Source: an uncultured Collinsella sp.
GTDB lineage: Bacteria > Actinomycetota > Coriobacteriia > Coriobacteriales > Coriobacteriaceae
Reading direction: 5' to 3'
Length of the DNA: 64,000 nt
Assembly: GCA_905194675.1 (NCBI GenBank)
Contig: CAJJTG010000006.1
Coordinates: 1-64,000 of the forward strand
A program made the position numbers and the translations under genes. Positions 17,363 through 25,621 of the stretch are shown piece by piece (position 1 is the stretch's first letter; each line of letters starts with the position of its first letter). Under the pieces are notes generated by a model that saw only the letters and a list, made by a program, of their open reading frames with translations, searched no databases and was not told the origin of the DNA.

Positions 17363-18121
17363 ATGCCGAGAAAACCTCGTTCAAAGTCACCGACTGGTTT
17401 TTTCCACGTCACATTGCGCGGGAACGGAGGGCAATTGCTGTTTGACGGTGACGAGGACCGAATCGCCTTGCTTCAAATCCTCGATGCGATCCTCCCCAAA
17501 CACAATATTGAGCTTATCGCTTGGTGCCTTATGGGAAATCACATTCATCTGCTCGTCGACGATCCGGACGACCGCAAGAGCGACGCGATGCACGCGATAG
17601 CCGTATCGTATGCGGGCAGGTACAATGCACGCGCGGGTCATATCGGCCACGTATTTCAGGAGCGCTTCTGGGATTCGCCGATTAAATCGGAGGAGTATCT
17701 GCTCGAAGCAATTCGATATATTCATTTGAATCCTCAAAAAGCAGGACTGGCGACATATGACGACTATCCATGGAGCAGCCATCGTGAGTACCTAATGGGA
17801 GCAAGGTCTCGGCCGCATGTCACCGGGGACGTTGTCGACGCACTTTTTCCGACGCCGCGCTCATATCTCAAGTTCATGAAAAGTGTACCCACGCTGCCCT
17901 ATCGTCCGAGCGCAACGGCAAAAGTGCGAGAGGAAGATCTAAGTGAATTTGGTGCGGCAGTCGTGCAAAACGTCGCGGGATGTGCGCCCACAGAACTCAA
18001 ATCCATCTCCAAGGCACTTCGTAACGAAGCGATACTGGCCCTTCGAAAAGAAGGGCTGACGATCAAACAGGTTCAGTTATTAACCGGGTTGGGAACGTGG
18101 ATTATAAAGAATGCCGCATAG
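17363..18121 (+). CDS. REP-associated tyrosine transposase (RAYT), second copy
   Basis: This 252-residue Y1_Tnp protein has HxH in GNHIHLLV (His60, His62), FQERFWDSPIKSEEYLLEAIRYIHLNP with catalytic Tyr119, then YPWSSHREYL. The C-terminal helix-turn-helix (LTIKQVQLLTGLGTWIIKNAA) stops early compared with the copy at 388, so the last helix may be truncated. GGAGG lies 9 nt before the ATG. It is framed by opposing copies of the same palindrome at 17005 and 18219. That is the classic arrangement of a RAYT with its REP sequences, and it suggests these palindromes are its substrate. Confidence 0.9.
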   Translation: MPRKPRSKSPTGFFHVTLRGNGGQLLFDGDEDRIALLQILDAILPKHNIELIAWCLMGNHIHLLVDDPDDRKSDAMHAIAVSYAGRYNARAGHIGHVFQERFWDSPIKSEEYLLEAIRYIHLNPQKAGLATYDDYPWSSHREYLMGARSRPHVTGDVVDALFPTPRSYLKFMKSVPTLPYRPSATAKVREEDLSEFGAAVVQNVAGCAPTELKSISKALRNEAILALRKEGLTIKQVQLLTGLGTWIIKNAA

Positions 18122-18167
18122 TCACCTGCCGGCAACGACAGAATAGTCCCGAGGCATCACAAGAAAA

Positions 18168-18209
18168 CGGAAACGCCTCCGCAGCTAAGAACTACAACGG
18201 AGGCGTTTC
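18168..18209. repeat. Hairpin 3' of the second RAYT
   Basis: GGAAACGCCTCCG and CGGAGGCGTTTCC form a 13-bp perfect stem. It abuts the next REP-like palindrome and may act as a terminator, although no T run follows. Confidence 0.6.
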
Positions 18210-18218
18210 CGCAGATAA

Positions 18219-18255
18219 AACATGCCAAAATAAACCTGTCCCTTTTTGGCAGGTT
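18219..18255 (-). repeat. REP-like palindrome fused to the HD-hydrolase stop codon
   Basis: Same unit as 17005-17041, inverted. Read on the minus strand, the TAA stop of the HD gene runs directly into CCTGCCAAAA and the GGGACAGG loop. One arm has a single mismatch. Confidence 0.85.
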
Positions 18256-18853
18256 AGGCCTGGAAGGTGTCGCGGTCGGGCGCAAAGGACTGCATGGCCG
18301 CGATGGTGCGGTCAAAGAGCTCGGGGAGCTCCCAGCCCAGCATCTCGGCGCCCTGCGAAATCACGTCGCGCGAGCAGCCGGCGGCAAAGCGTTTGTCCTT
18401 GAACTTCTTCTTGAGCGACTTGGTCGTAAAGTCCATGACACTCTTGCTTGGGCGCATGATGACGGCGGCACCGATCAAGCCGGTGAGCTCGTCGCAGGCA
18501 AACAGAATCTTCTCCATCTGCAGTTCGGGCTTAGGCAGTGAAGCATTGAAATCGGACGTGTGCGTCTGGATAGCGCGGATGAGCTCGGGCGATGCGCCCT
18601 CGCCTTCAAGGATCTCGGCCGCATAGATGGTGTGGTTCATGGGGTCGTCCTCATGCTCCTCCCAATCCAAGTCGTGCAGCAGGCCGACGATGCCCCAGAA
18701 CTCCTCGTTCTCGGGGTCGAACTCGCGCGCAAAATAGCGCATGGTGCCCTCGACGGTCTCACCGTGGGTGATGTGGAACGGGTCCTTGTTGTGCTCGTTG
18801 AGCAGTTCGAACGCGCGGTCGCGGGTGATTCCGGCGGAAAGCGTCTGGGACAT
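18254..18853 (-). CDS. HD-domain hydrolase
   Basis: The protein has 199 residues. The HD metal motif is VGLLHDLDWEEHEDDPMNHT, preceded by ITHGETVEGTMRYFA with a possible first His ligand. Helices such as ILFACDELTGLIGAAVIMRPSKS follow, as in small HD phosphohydrolases annotated with nucleotide or tRNA links. The true substrate is unknown. The ATG at 18853 has AGGAGGT upstream, whereas the longer frame to 18997 lacks one. The last codon and stop overlap a REP-like palindrome. Confidence 0.8.
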   Translation of the reverse strand: MSQTLSAGITRDRAFELLNEHNKDPFHITHGETVEGTMRYFAREFDPENEEFWGIVGLLHDLDWEEHEDDPMNHTIYAAEILEGEGASPELIRAIQTHTSDFNASLPKPELQMEKILFACDELTGLIGAAVIMRPSKSVMDFTTKSLKKKFKDKRFAAGCSRDVISQGAEMLGWELPELFDRTIAAMQSFAPDRDTFQA

Positions 18854-18986
18854 GGCAATACCTCCTGGTGATTCGGTGCTAGGACACGGTGTCACTATCG
18901 TATATCGCCGCGGCTCAAGCCGAAAGGCAGAAAAGGTTTGAGGAGAAAAAAGCCGGGCGAACGTGTGCCCGGCAAAACCGCAGATA

Positions 18987-19025
18987 AAACCTGCCAAAAT
19001 AAACCTGTCCCTTTTTGGTAGGTTT
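18987..19025 (-). repeat. REP-like palindrome fused to the proA stop codon
   Basis: Same unit as 18219-18255 and in the same orientation. Both copies are preceded by GCAGATAAAAC. The TAA stop of proA enters the arm, and one arm position differs (GGTAGG in place of GGCAGG). Confidence 0.85.
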
Positions 19026-20310
19026 AGGGACGGACCTGGCCGGTGCCGCGGAGCTTGTATTTGTAGGTGGTGAGGGCCTCGGCGGCAAAGGGTCCGCGGG
19101 CGTGGAGCTTTTGGGTCGAGATGCCAATCTCGGCGCCCAGGCCAAACTCGCCGCCGTCGGTGAAGCGCGTGCTGGCGTTGGCATACACGGCCGAGGCATC
19201 GACCGCATCCAGGAAGCGCTCGCAGGCATCCACGTCCTCGGCGATGATGGCCTCGGAATGCATGGTGCCATAGCGGTTGATGTGCGCGATGGCCTCGTCC
19301 TCGTTTGCCACGACCTTCACGCTCATCTCGAGCGCCAGGTACTCGCGGCCCCAGTCCTCCTCAGTCGCGACGACGTAGTCATCGCCCTCCACAAAGCCGG
19401 CGCCGGCGCATGCGGCGCACGTGGCCTCGTCGCCGTGAATGAGTACGCCGTGGTCATGCAGCACGGCAACGACAGCGGGCAAGAACGTATCGGCCACAGC
19501 ACGGTCGACCAGCAACGACTCGGCGGCATTGCACACGCCCACGCGCTGCGTCTTAGCGTTGACGATAATATTGAGCGCTTTATCGAAGTCGGCGGATTCA
19601 TGCACGTAGATGTGGCAGTTACCCGTGCCCGTCTCGATCACCGGCACAAGCGACTCGCGCACGCAGCGCCGGATCAGGCCTGCACCGCCGCGCGGAATGA
19701 GCACATCGACGATGCCGCGGAACTTCATGAGCTCGCCGGTTGCCTCGCGGTCGGTAGACTCGATCATCGAGACGGCCTCGCGCGGGAAGCCCTTGGCCTC
19801 GAGCGCATCGGCCAGCAGCTCGGCGATCATGGCACACGAGTGATAGGCCAGCGAACCACCGCGCAGAATGCAGGCGTTGCCGGTGCGGATGCAGATGCCC
19901 GCGGCGTCGGCCGTCACGTTGGGGCGCGCCTCGTACACCATGGCGACAAGGCCCAACGGCACGCTCACACGGGTGAGGTCCACGCCGCTTGCGAGCACGC
20001 GGTGATCGAGCACGCGGCCCACGGGATCGGGCAGCTCGGCAAGCTTCTCCAGACCGGTGGCCATGCCCTCAACGCGCTCGGGCGTCAGCAGCAGACGGTC
20101 GAGGAGCCCCGCCGAGGTCCCCGCATCGCGCGCGGCGGACATATCGAGCTCGTTGGCGGCGACGATGGAGTCGACACCGTTGCGCAGTGCTACGGCCATG
20201 GCGCGCACGGCCTCCTGGCGCTGCTCGTCGCTCGCCGTGGCAAGCGAGGCCGACGCTGCCTTGGCGGCAACGGCAAGATCGTGGACATACGTGGCTATAT
20301 CGACCGACAT
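19024..20310 (-). CDS. proA: Gamma-glutamyl phosphate reductase (glutamate-5-semialdehyde dehydrogenase)
   Basis: The 428-residue enzyme makes the second step of proline synthesis, the NADPH-dependent reduction of gamma-glutamyl phosphate. Visible features are the VPLGLVAMVYEARPNVTADA cofactor segment, ETGTGNCHIYV, and the catalytic cysteine in QRVGVCNAAESLLV. The C-terminal DGGEFGLGAEIGISTQKLHARGP is also conserved. The length is normal. It is not next to proB here: a plus-strand S33 peptidase gene lies between them, so the usual proBA operon is broken. The stop codon merges with a REP-like palindrome. Confidence 0.96.
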   Translation of the reverse strand: MSVDIATYVHDLAVAAKAASASLATASDEQRQEAVRAMAVALRNGVDSIVAANELDMSAARDAGTSAGLLDRLLLTPERVEGMATGLEKLAELPDPVGRVLDHRVLASGVDLTRVSVPLGLVAMVYEARPNVTADAAGICIRTGNACILRGGSLAYHSCAMIAELLADALEAKGFPREAVSMIESTDREATGELMKFRGIVDVLIPRGGAGLIRRCVRESLVPVIETGTGNCHIYVHESADFDKALNIIVNAKTQRVGVCNAAESLLVDRAVADTFLPAVVAVLHDHGVLIHGDEATCAACAGAGFVEGDDYVVATEEDWGREYLALEMSVKVVANEDEAIAHINRYGTMHSEAIIAEDVDACERFLDAVDASAVYANASTRFTDGGEFGLGAEIGISTQKLHARGPFAAEALTTYKYKLRGTGQVRP

Positions 20311-20422
20311 GGGCGGCCCTTTCTCCTAGAAGTTTGCAACCATGGTAGCCGATTTGCGCATGGCCTCGCCCGCGGCGGTAGAATTGGTCAACCCGAAACA
20401 CCGCAACGAACGGAAGACTCAC

Positions 20423-21841
20423 ATGGCCCTCATCACTTCGTACCACGTCCCCGGCCTGTATGTCGAGGACCACAGCATCGATGTCCCCCTCGACTGGCGC
20501 GGCCTGGAGCCGATGCTCCTGGCCGTCGGCAGCACCATGCGCCGCGGCGCCATGCCGGCACCAATCGCCGGCGCGCCCGAGAGCATCAAGCTCTTCTACC
20601 GCGTGGTTTGCGCGCCCGACCGCATCAACGACGATCTGCCGCTGCTCCTGTTTTTGCAGGGCGGCCCCGGCGGCGAGAGCCCGCGTCCGCTGTCGCCCAC
20701 AAGCGATGGCTGGATCGAGGAGGCCGTCAAGCACTTCCGCGTGGTCCTTCCCGACCAGCGCGGCACCGGACGCAGTAGCTGCGTGGACGGACGCACCATC
20801 GCGGCGCTAGGTGATCGCGCCGAGGCAGCAGGCGCCAATGCCGCCCGCTCGCAGGCGGACTTCCTCAAGCGTCACCTCGCCAGCTCAATCGTGCGCGATT
20901 TTGAGTATCTGCGCCTGGTGGGCTTTGGGGGCAAGCCCTGGGTCACACTCGGGCAGAGCTACGGCGGCTTTTTGACGTTGAGCTATCTGTCGCTCTTCCC
21001 CGAGGGCGTGGCGGCAAGCTTTACCTGTGGTGGCATTCCGCACGTGCCGGCGAGCGCCAGCGAGGTCTACGCGCACACCTTCCCACGCATGGCCGCCAAG
21101 ACGCAGCAGTATTACGACCGCTACCCCGCCGATGTCGAGCGCGTGGCAGCCCTGGCCGATGCGCTCGAGGCTCAGAAGCCCGTGCTGCCCGACGGCTCGC
21201 CGATGACGGTCGAGCGCCTGCAGCTCATGGGCAGCGACTTCGGCATGAAGCCGAGCTTTGAGCGCATGCATTGGATTATCGATCACGCTTTTGTTGGCGG
21301 CGACGGCACGCTGACCTGCGGCGCCTCGGTATCTGACAGCTTTTTGATGCGCGCCTTCGAGCGCACCAACACGCGCACGAATCCGCTGTACTGGACGCTT
21401 CAGGAGTTCATCTACGCCGACGGCGACACCATGCCCATTCGCTGGGCCGCGGCAGAAGAGAAGGCACACCGTGCCGAGTTCGACACGCTTGCGCGCCCGC
21501 TCATGTTTACCGGCGAGGCCATGTTCCCGTGGATGTTTGAGCAGATGCCCGAGCTCAAGCCCTTCAAGCCGGCGATGGATCTGCTGATGGAAGACACCAG
21601 CTGGGACAAGATCTACGACCCGCAGCGCCTGGCGTGCAACGAGGTGCCCCTGCAGGCCGCGGTGTATTTCGACGACATGTACGTCGATTCGGGCCTGCAG
21701 CTCGATACGCTCAGCCGTGTGGGCAACTCGCATGCCTGGGTGACCAACGAGTTCGAGCACGACGGTCTGCACGGCAGCGTGGTGTTCAAGCACCTCTTCG
21801 ACGAAGCCCTCAACCGAGGAGACCTGCGCCAAATCTTCTAG
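20423..21841 (+). CDS. S33-family alpha/beta hydrolase, prolyl aminopeptidase-like
   Basis: The protein has 472 residues. The oxyanion segment LFLQGGPGGESPRPLSP, then LPDQRGTGRSSCVDG and the nucleophile elbow LGQSYGGFLTLSYLS, are typical of proline iminopeptidases. A cap domain follows, and the catalytic His is probably in FEHDGLHGS near the end. Such enzymes free N-terminal proline from peptides. The location between proA and proB on the opposite strand is suggestive of proline use, but this is inference. The start at 20423 has a modest ribosome site (CGGAAG), and the longer frame begins at 20342. Confidence 0.82.
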   Translation: MALITSYHVPGLYVEDHSIDVPLDWRGLEPMLLAVGSTMRRGAMPAPIAGAPESIKLFYRVVCAPDRINDDLPLLLFLQGGPGGESPRPLSPTSDGWIEEAVKHFRVVLPDQRGTGRSSCVDGRTIAALGDRAEAAGANAARSQADFLKRHLASSIVRDFEYLRLVGFGGKPWVTLGQSYGGFLTLSYLSLFPEGVAASFTCGGIPHVPASASEVYAHTFPRMAAKTQQYYDRYPADVERVAALADALEAQKPVLPDGSPMTVERLQLMGSDFGMKPSFERMHWIIDHAFVGGDGTLTCGASVSDSFLMRAFERTNTRTNPLYWTLQEFIYADGDTMPIRWAAAEEKAHRAEFDTLARPLMFTGEAMFPWMFEQMPELKPFKPAMDLLMEDTSWDKIYDPQRLACNEVPLQAAVYFDDMYVDSGLQLDTLSRVGNSHAWVTNEFEHDGLHGSVVFKHLFDEALNRGDLRQIF

Positions 21842-21949
21842 CAAAGGAGTGTCCCCAAGTGCCGAATAAGTGTCGTCAACGACGATGCCACAGGTAGAGG
21901 ACAGAAAGCGAAAACGCCTCTAAGCGAGTGGCTTTAAATCGTAGGTCGA

Positions 21950-22075
21950 ACAAAAGAAGCGAGCGCCGCCCAGAGCGAACAAGTTGGCATGAAAAAGGCG
22001 AGGCATAGACCTGATGGTCATGCCTCGCCTTTTGAATGACAAATTGTCGCTCTGGGCGGCGCGCAGCGTCGACCC
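21950..22075. repeat. Long nested hairpin between S33 peptidase and proB
   Basis: An outer 16-bp perfect stem (21963-21978 with 22047-22062) encloses a 14-bp stem around 21993-22034 that has A and T runs. Weaker pairing extends beyond both. It can act as a bidirectional terminator for the two convergent genes. The 120-bp gap 21842-21962 also holds a GTGTCCCC trace of the GGGAC repeat family. Confidence 0.75.
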
Positions 22076-22076
22076 G

Positions 22077-23204
22077 TTATGCGAAGACGATTAGATTGTC
22101 CCTGTGTATCGCCGGCTTCTCGGCCAGGTTAGCGAGCAGGCGGTTGCTGGCGATCTGGTCCTGGCGGCGGCCGGCGGCAAGTTCCAGCACGTCCGAATCG
22201 GCCTCGGCGATACCGCGGGCGACGACCATACCGCTCGGATCGCACACATCGAGCACATCGCCCTCGGCAAACTGGCCATCGACCTCGCGAATACCCACTG
22301 CAAGCAGGGAAGATCCACGGCTGACCAGCGCCTTCGCAGCACCATCATCGACCGTCACCGAGCCATGCGCCTTGTCGCCCAGCGCGATCCACAGCTTGCG
22401 GGGCGCGATGTCCAGGCGCTCAGCCGGCGGATCGAACAACGTACCCACGCTCTCGCCGCGGGCCAGACGCACGAGCGCATCGGGCTCCTCGCCCGAGCAA
22501 ATCACGCTTTGAATGCCCGCCGTCATCAGAATGCGGCTCGCGCGAATCTTTGTGATCATGCCGCCCGTGCCCACCGAAGTCGAAGAATCGCCCGCCGAGG
22601 CGATGATCTTGGCATCGATCTTATGCACGACCGGGACGAACTCGGCCGTGGGGTCCTCGTGCGGATTGGCGGTATAGAGGCCATCGATGTCCGAGAGCGT
22701 CACGCACAGATCGGCAGAAACCAGGCAGCTCACAAGCGCCGCCAGCGTGTCGTTGTCGCCGAACTTGATCTCATCGACGGTAACGGTGTCGTTCTCGTTG
22801 ACGACCGGCACCACGCCCAGCTCCACCAGGCGCAGCAGGGCGTCGCGCGCGTGCAGGTAGGACGTGCGGCGCGCCGTGTCGTGACGCGTGAGCAGGACGA
22901 GAGAGGTGAGCAGGTCGCGCGCATGGAACTCCTCGTCGTAGGCCGACGAGATGATGCACTGACCGGCCGAGGCGCAGGCCTGCAGGCTCGGCAGGTCACC
23001 GACCGGCTTGCGGTCGAAGCCCAGCACGGGATAGCCGCAGACAATGGCACCCGAGCTCACCACGACCAGGCGCCAGCCAAGCTCGCGCAGCGCTGCGGCC
23101 TGGTCGGCAAGCCCGCCGATAAAGGCGCGGTTGACCTTGCCGTCGGCGCCCACCACCGTGGACGAACCGATCTTTACCACCATCGTTTTATAAGAAGTCG
23201 TCAT
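22077..23204 (-). CDS. proB: Glutamate 5-kinase with PUA domain
   Basis: The 375-residue enzyme phosphorylates glutamate in the first, feedback-inhibited step of proline synthesis. Seen are the kinase start VVKIGSSTVVG, VVSSGAIVCGYPVLG, VVPVVNENDTVTVDEIKFGDND and GTGGMITKIRAS. A C-terminal PUA domain (GSVTVDDGAAKALVSRGSSLL) matches the long form. The gene runs the same way as pncB upstream and ends in the long hairpin shared with the S33 peptidase. proA lies 1.8 kb away, beyond that opposing gene. Confidence 0.96.
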   Translation of the reverse strand: MTTSYKTMVVKIGSSTVVGADGKVNRAFIGGLADQAAALRELGWRLVVVSSGAIVCGYPVLGFDRKPVGDLPSLQACASAGQCIISSAYDEEFHARDLLTSLVLLTRHDTARRTSYLHARDALLRLVELGVVPVVNENDTVTVDEIKFGDNDTLAALVSCLVSADLCVTLSDIDGLYTANPHEDPTAEFVPVVHKIDAKIIASAGDSSTSVGTGGMITKIRASRILMTAGIQSVICSGEEPDALVRLARGESVGTLFDPPAERLDIAPRKLWIALGDKAHGSVTVDDGAAKALVSRGSSLLAVGIREVDGQFAEGDVLDVCDPSGMVVARGIAEADSDVLELAAGRRQDQIASNRLLANLAEKPAIHRDNLIVFA

Positions 23205-23275
23205 ACGTCAAACCAATCGAATGTCGAGCGTTCGGGCGAGCTGGGGCAGTCGGGGCGCCTAGTGCGGGACGGACG

Positions 23276-23314
23276 AAAATGATCCGTTTTCCTCCGTCCC
23301 CTTCGGATCATTTT
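23276..23314 (-). repeat. REP-like palindrome containing the pncB stop codon
   Basis: AAAATGATCCG and CGGATCATTTT (11 bp, perfect) flank a loop that reads AAGGGGACGGAGG on the minus strand. The TGA in the first arm is the stop codon of pncB. The arms differ from the 17005 type, but the loop core is similar. Confidence 0.8.
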
Positions 23315-24813
23315 GCCCAGGGGAAGGCCGAAGCCGCAGCCATGTTCTTGCGCACGAGCTCGTCGCGCACCTGAGCCAGGCCCTGCTCCATGCCCACCAC
23401 ATAGGTCTGCGGGTACAGGAAGCGCTTGAAAGCTGCGTCCAGATGATCGAGCGCCCAAGCACAGCGCTCGCGCGCGTCCTGGATGCTCTCACGCGGAGCC
23501 ACCGCACTGCCATCGCGCACGATCGGCACCAGCAGCTCGCGATACTCAAGTTCGGACACGTCGGTCACCAGGGCGGCATCATTCACGGCCACGAGGGTAT
23601 TGCCGCGCGCGGCGCCCTCCCCCGCCAGATGGTCCTCGTCGTAGATCATGTCGCAGACCGGGCCGCCAAAGCCGTCGTAATAACGGCGCACACGTTGCAC
23701 GCCCGGGATCGTGCGCTTGTAGGGCTGCTCGGAGAGCTTGACCACCGGCGTCCATGGATCTGCCTCGCTCGCACGGCGGGCGGAAAGCTTGTACACGCCG
23801 CCCAGCGCCGGCTGGTCATAGCAGGTCGCAAGCTTGGTACCCACGCCAAAGCTGTCGATGGGCGCGCCCTGGTCGAGCAGCGACTGAATCGTGTACTCAT
23901 CCAGATCGTTGGAAACCGAAATCCCCACATAGGGCAGGCCCTCGGCATCAAAACGGCCGCGAACATACTTGGAGAGCTTGGCGAGGTCGCCGGAGTCGAT
24001 GCGAATGGCCGACAGACGCTCGCCCACCGCCTCCATCTCCTTGGCAACCGTAATGGCATGCTCGCAGCCCTCGCGCACGTCATAGGTGTCGATAAGCAGC
24101 GTACAGTTCTTGGGACTCGACTTGGCAAAGGCGCGGAAGGCCTCGAGCTCGGAATCGAAGCTCATCACCCAGCTGTGCGCATGCGTGCCAAAGACGGGAA
24201 TACCGTAGCGGCGGCCGGCGAGCACATTGGACGTAGAGGAGCAGCCGGCAACGTAGCTCGCGCGCGCAACGGCCAGGCCGCCATCGGGACCCTGGGCTCG
24301 GCGCAGGCCAAACTCCGCCACGGGGCGACCGTCGGCGGCGAGCACCACGCGCGCCGTCTTGGTGGCGACAAGCGTCTGGAACCCGACGATGTTGAGCAAC
24401 GCCGTCTCGAGCAGCTGGCATTCCAGCGCGGGACCGGTGACGCGCACCATGGGCTCGCGCGGAAAGACGAGCTCGCCCTCGGGCACGGCGTCGATGTTTA
24501 CATGCGCACGAAAATCGCGCAGGTAGTCGAGGAATCCAGGCTTGAACATCGCGCCGCCGGCAGGGGCCTGGAGCGAGGCGAGGTAGTCGATGTCCTCGGG
24601 CGTAAAGCGCAGATTCTCGACCAGCTCGGGCAGCTCGGCGGTGCCGCACATGACGGCATAGGCGCTGCCAAAGGGATGGTCGCGGTAAAACGCGGTAAAA
24701 CAACCTTGCTCATTGGCCTTGCCGCTCTCCCACAGGCCCTGGGCCATAGTGAGCTCGTACAGATCGGTGAGCATTGCGATGTCGGTGGGATGAGAGATAT
24801 CGGTCAAAGCCAT
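23308..24813 (-). CDS. pncB: Nicotinate phosphoribosyltransferase
   Basis: The 501-residue enzyme links nicotinate to PRPP in NAD salvage. Recognised segments are MLTDLYELTMAQGLWESG at the start, GTHAHSWVMSF with the conserved His, LLIDTYDVREGCEHA, RIDSGDLAKLSK, and VSNDLDEYTIQSL. The length fits the bacterial family. The ATG at 24813 is preceded by GAAAGG. It probably forms one transcription unit with the small membrane protein gene upstream and perhaps proB downstream (103 bp). The stop codon lies in a palindrome. Confidence 0.93.
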   Translation of the reverse strand: MALTDISHPTDIAMLTDLYELTMAQGLWESGKANEQGCFTAFYRDHPFGSAYAVMCGTAELPELVENLRFTPEDIDYLASLQAPAGGAMFKPGFLDYLRDFRAHVNIDAVPEGELVFPREPMVRVTGPALECQLLETALLNIVGFQTLVATKTARVVLAADGRPVAEFGLRRAQGPDGGLAVARASYVAGCSSTSNVLAGRRYGIPVFGTHAHSWVMSFDSELEAFRAFAKSSPKNCTLLIDTYDVREGCEHAITVAKEMEAVGERLSAIRIDSGDLAKLSKYVRGRFDAEGLPYVGISVSNDLDEYTIQSLLDQGAPIDSFGVGTKLATCYDQPALGGVYKLSARRASEADPWTPVVKLSEQPYKRTIPGVQRVRRYYDGFGGPVCDMIYDEDHLAGEGAARGNTLVAVNDAALVTDVSELEYRELLVPIVRDGSAVAPRESIQDARERCAWALDHLDAAFKRFLYPQTYVVGMEQGLAQVRDELVRKNMAAASAFPWAK

Positions 24814-24897
24814 GGGGCGACCTTTCGGATGCGTTGTGCAGAGGTTGAGGGTTGGAGAAGGGCAGAGTGTTCGGGCATGACACCCGGCGCGAATCGG

Positions 24898-25305
24898 CTA
24901 GAGCAGGCCCATGCTGGTCAGGATCGTGTAGCCCATAAAGATGACAAACGCGATGAGGGCAAGGACAATGATGATTTTTTGAGCCGGCGCCATGCCAGGG
25001 ATCTCGTTCTCGCCCGTAGGCTCCTTGGAGGTAACCATGCGCTGGGCAAAGCTCATCTCGTCACGGCTCGGTTTGGGCTCGACGGGCTTGGGACGAGTGG
25101 CCCTTTTAGGCTGAGGTTTGGGTGCGGTGGGCGCGGGCTTCGCGGCAGCCTCCTCGGCCTTCGCACGCTCGGCACGCAGGGCGGCCAGCTCCTCACGCTC
25201 GCGGCGTGCCTCTTCCTGGGCCTCGCGACGAGCTTTCTCGGCGCGGAGCTCTTCCAACTCGGCGCGTTCCTCGGCAGACAGTGGTTGGGACTCAAGCTCG
25301 GCCAT
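24898..25305 (-). CDS. Small coiled-coil membrane protein of unknown function
   Basis: The protein has 135 residues. About 65 residues of charged Glu/Arg/Ala heptads (EERAELEELRAEKARREAQ) suggest a coiled coil, followed by a Lys/Pro linker and a single C-terminal membrane helix (IIIVLALIAFVIFMGYTIL). It is therefore a tail-anchored cytosolic protein. I recognise no family. GAAAGGG precedes the ATG. It lies between tRNA-Ala and pncB on the same strand. Confidence 0.65.
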   Translation of the reverse strand: MAELESQPLSAEERAELEELRAEKARREAQEEARREREELAALRAERAKAEEAAAKPAPTAPKPQPKRATRPKPVEPKPSRDEMSFAQRMVTSKEPTGENEIPGMAPAQKIIIVLALIAFVIFMGYTILTSMGLL

Positions 25306-25323
25306 GGTACAGCCCTTTCTTTT

Positions 25324-25356
25324 AAAAAAAGCCGCCGACGCAATGTCAGCGGCTTA
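25324..25356 (-). terminator. Terminator of tRNA-Ala
   Basis: GCCGCCGAC and GTCAGCGGC pair with one mismatch. The A run at 25324-25330 forms the U tract on the minus strand. Confidence 0.7.
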
Positions 25357-25369
25357 TCAAATCCAAGGG

Positions 25370-25442
25370 TGGAGACGAAGGGAGTCGAACCCTCGGCCTC
25401 TGCCATGCGACGGCAGCGCTCTCCCAACTGAGCTACGTCCCC
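25370..25442 (-). tRNA. tRNA-Ala (anticodon CGC)
   Basis: The acceptor GGGGACG pairs with CGTCTCC and includes the G3-U70 wobble, the identity element of alanine tRNA. The anticodon loop is GTCGCAT with anticodon CGC. The 3' CCA is not encoded: CCC follows A73. Confidence 0.94.
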
Positions 25443-25495
25443 AGGACAAGTTGATATTTTACCTACGGCTCGCCAACTGTCAACGCCCAATACCC

Positions 25496-25599
25496 AGTCT
25501 TTTTGGGACGGGGCTGTTTTAGCTACCCCGACAGACAACGCGAACGGTTTGGTCGAACAGCGGCAGGGGTAGCTAAAACAGCCCCGTCCCAAAAAGACT
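25496..25599. repeat. 104-bp element with 34-bp perfect inverted arms
   Basis: The arms 25496-25529 and 25566-25599 are perfectly complementary over 34 bp and start with AGTCTTTTTGGGACGGGG. The 36-bp loop holds no clear motif. It lies between tRNA-Ala and the radical SAM gene. A single-arm relative occurs near 36703-36732. Confidence 0.88.
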
Positions 25600-25621
25600 A
25601 CTCAAAGAGCCTCGTCCCAGA

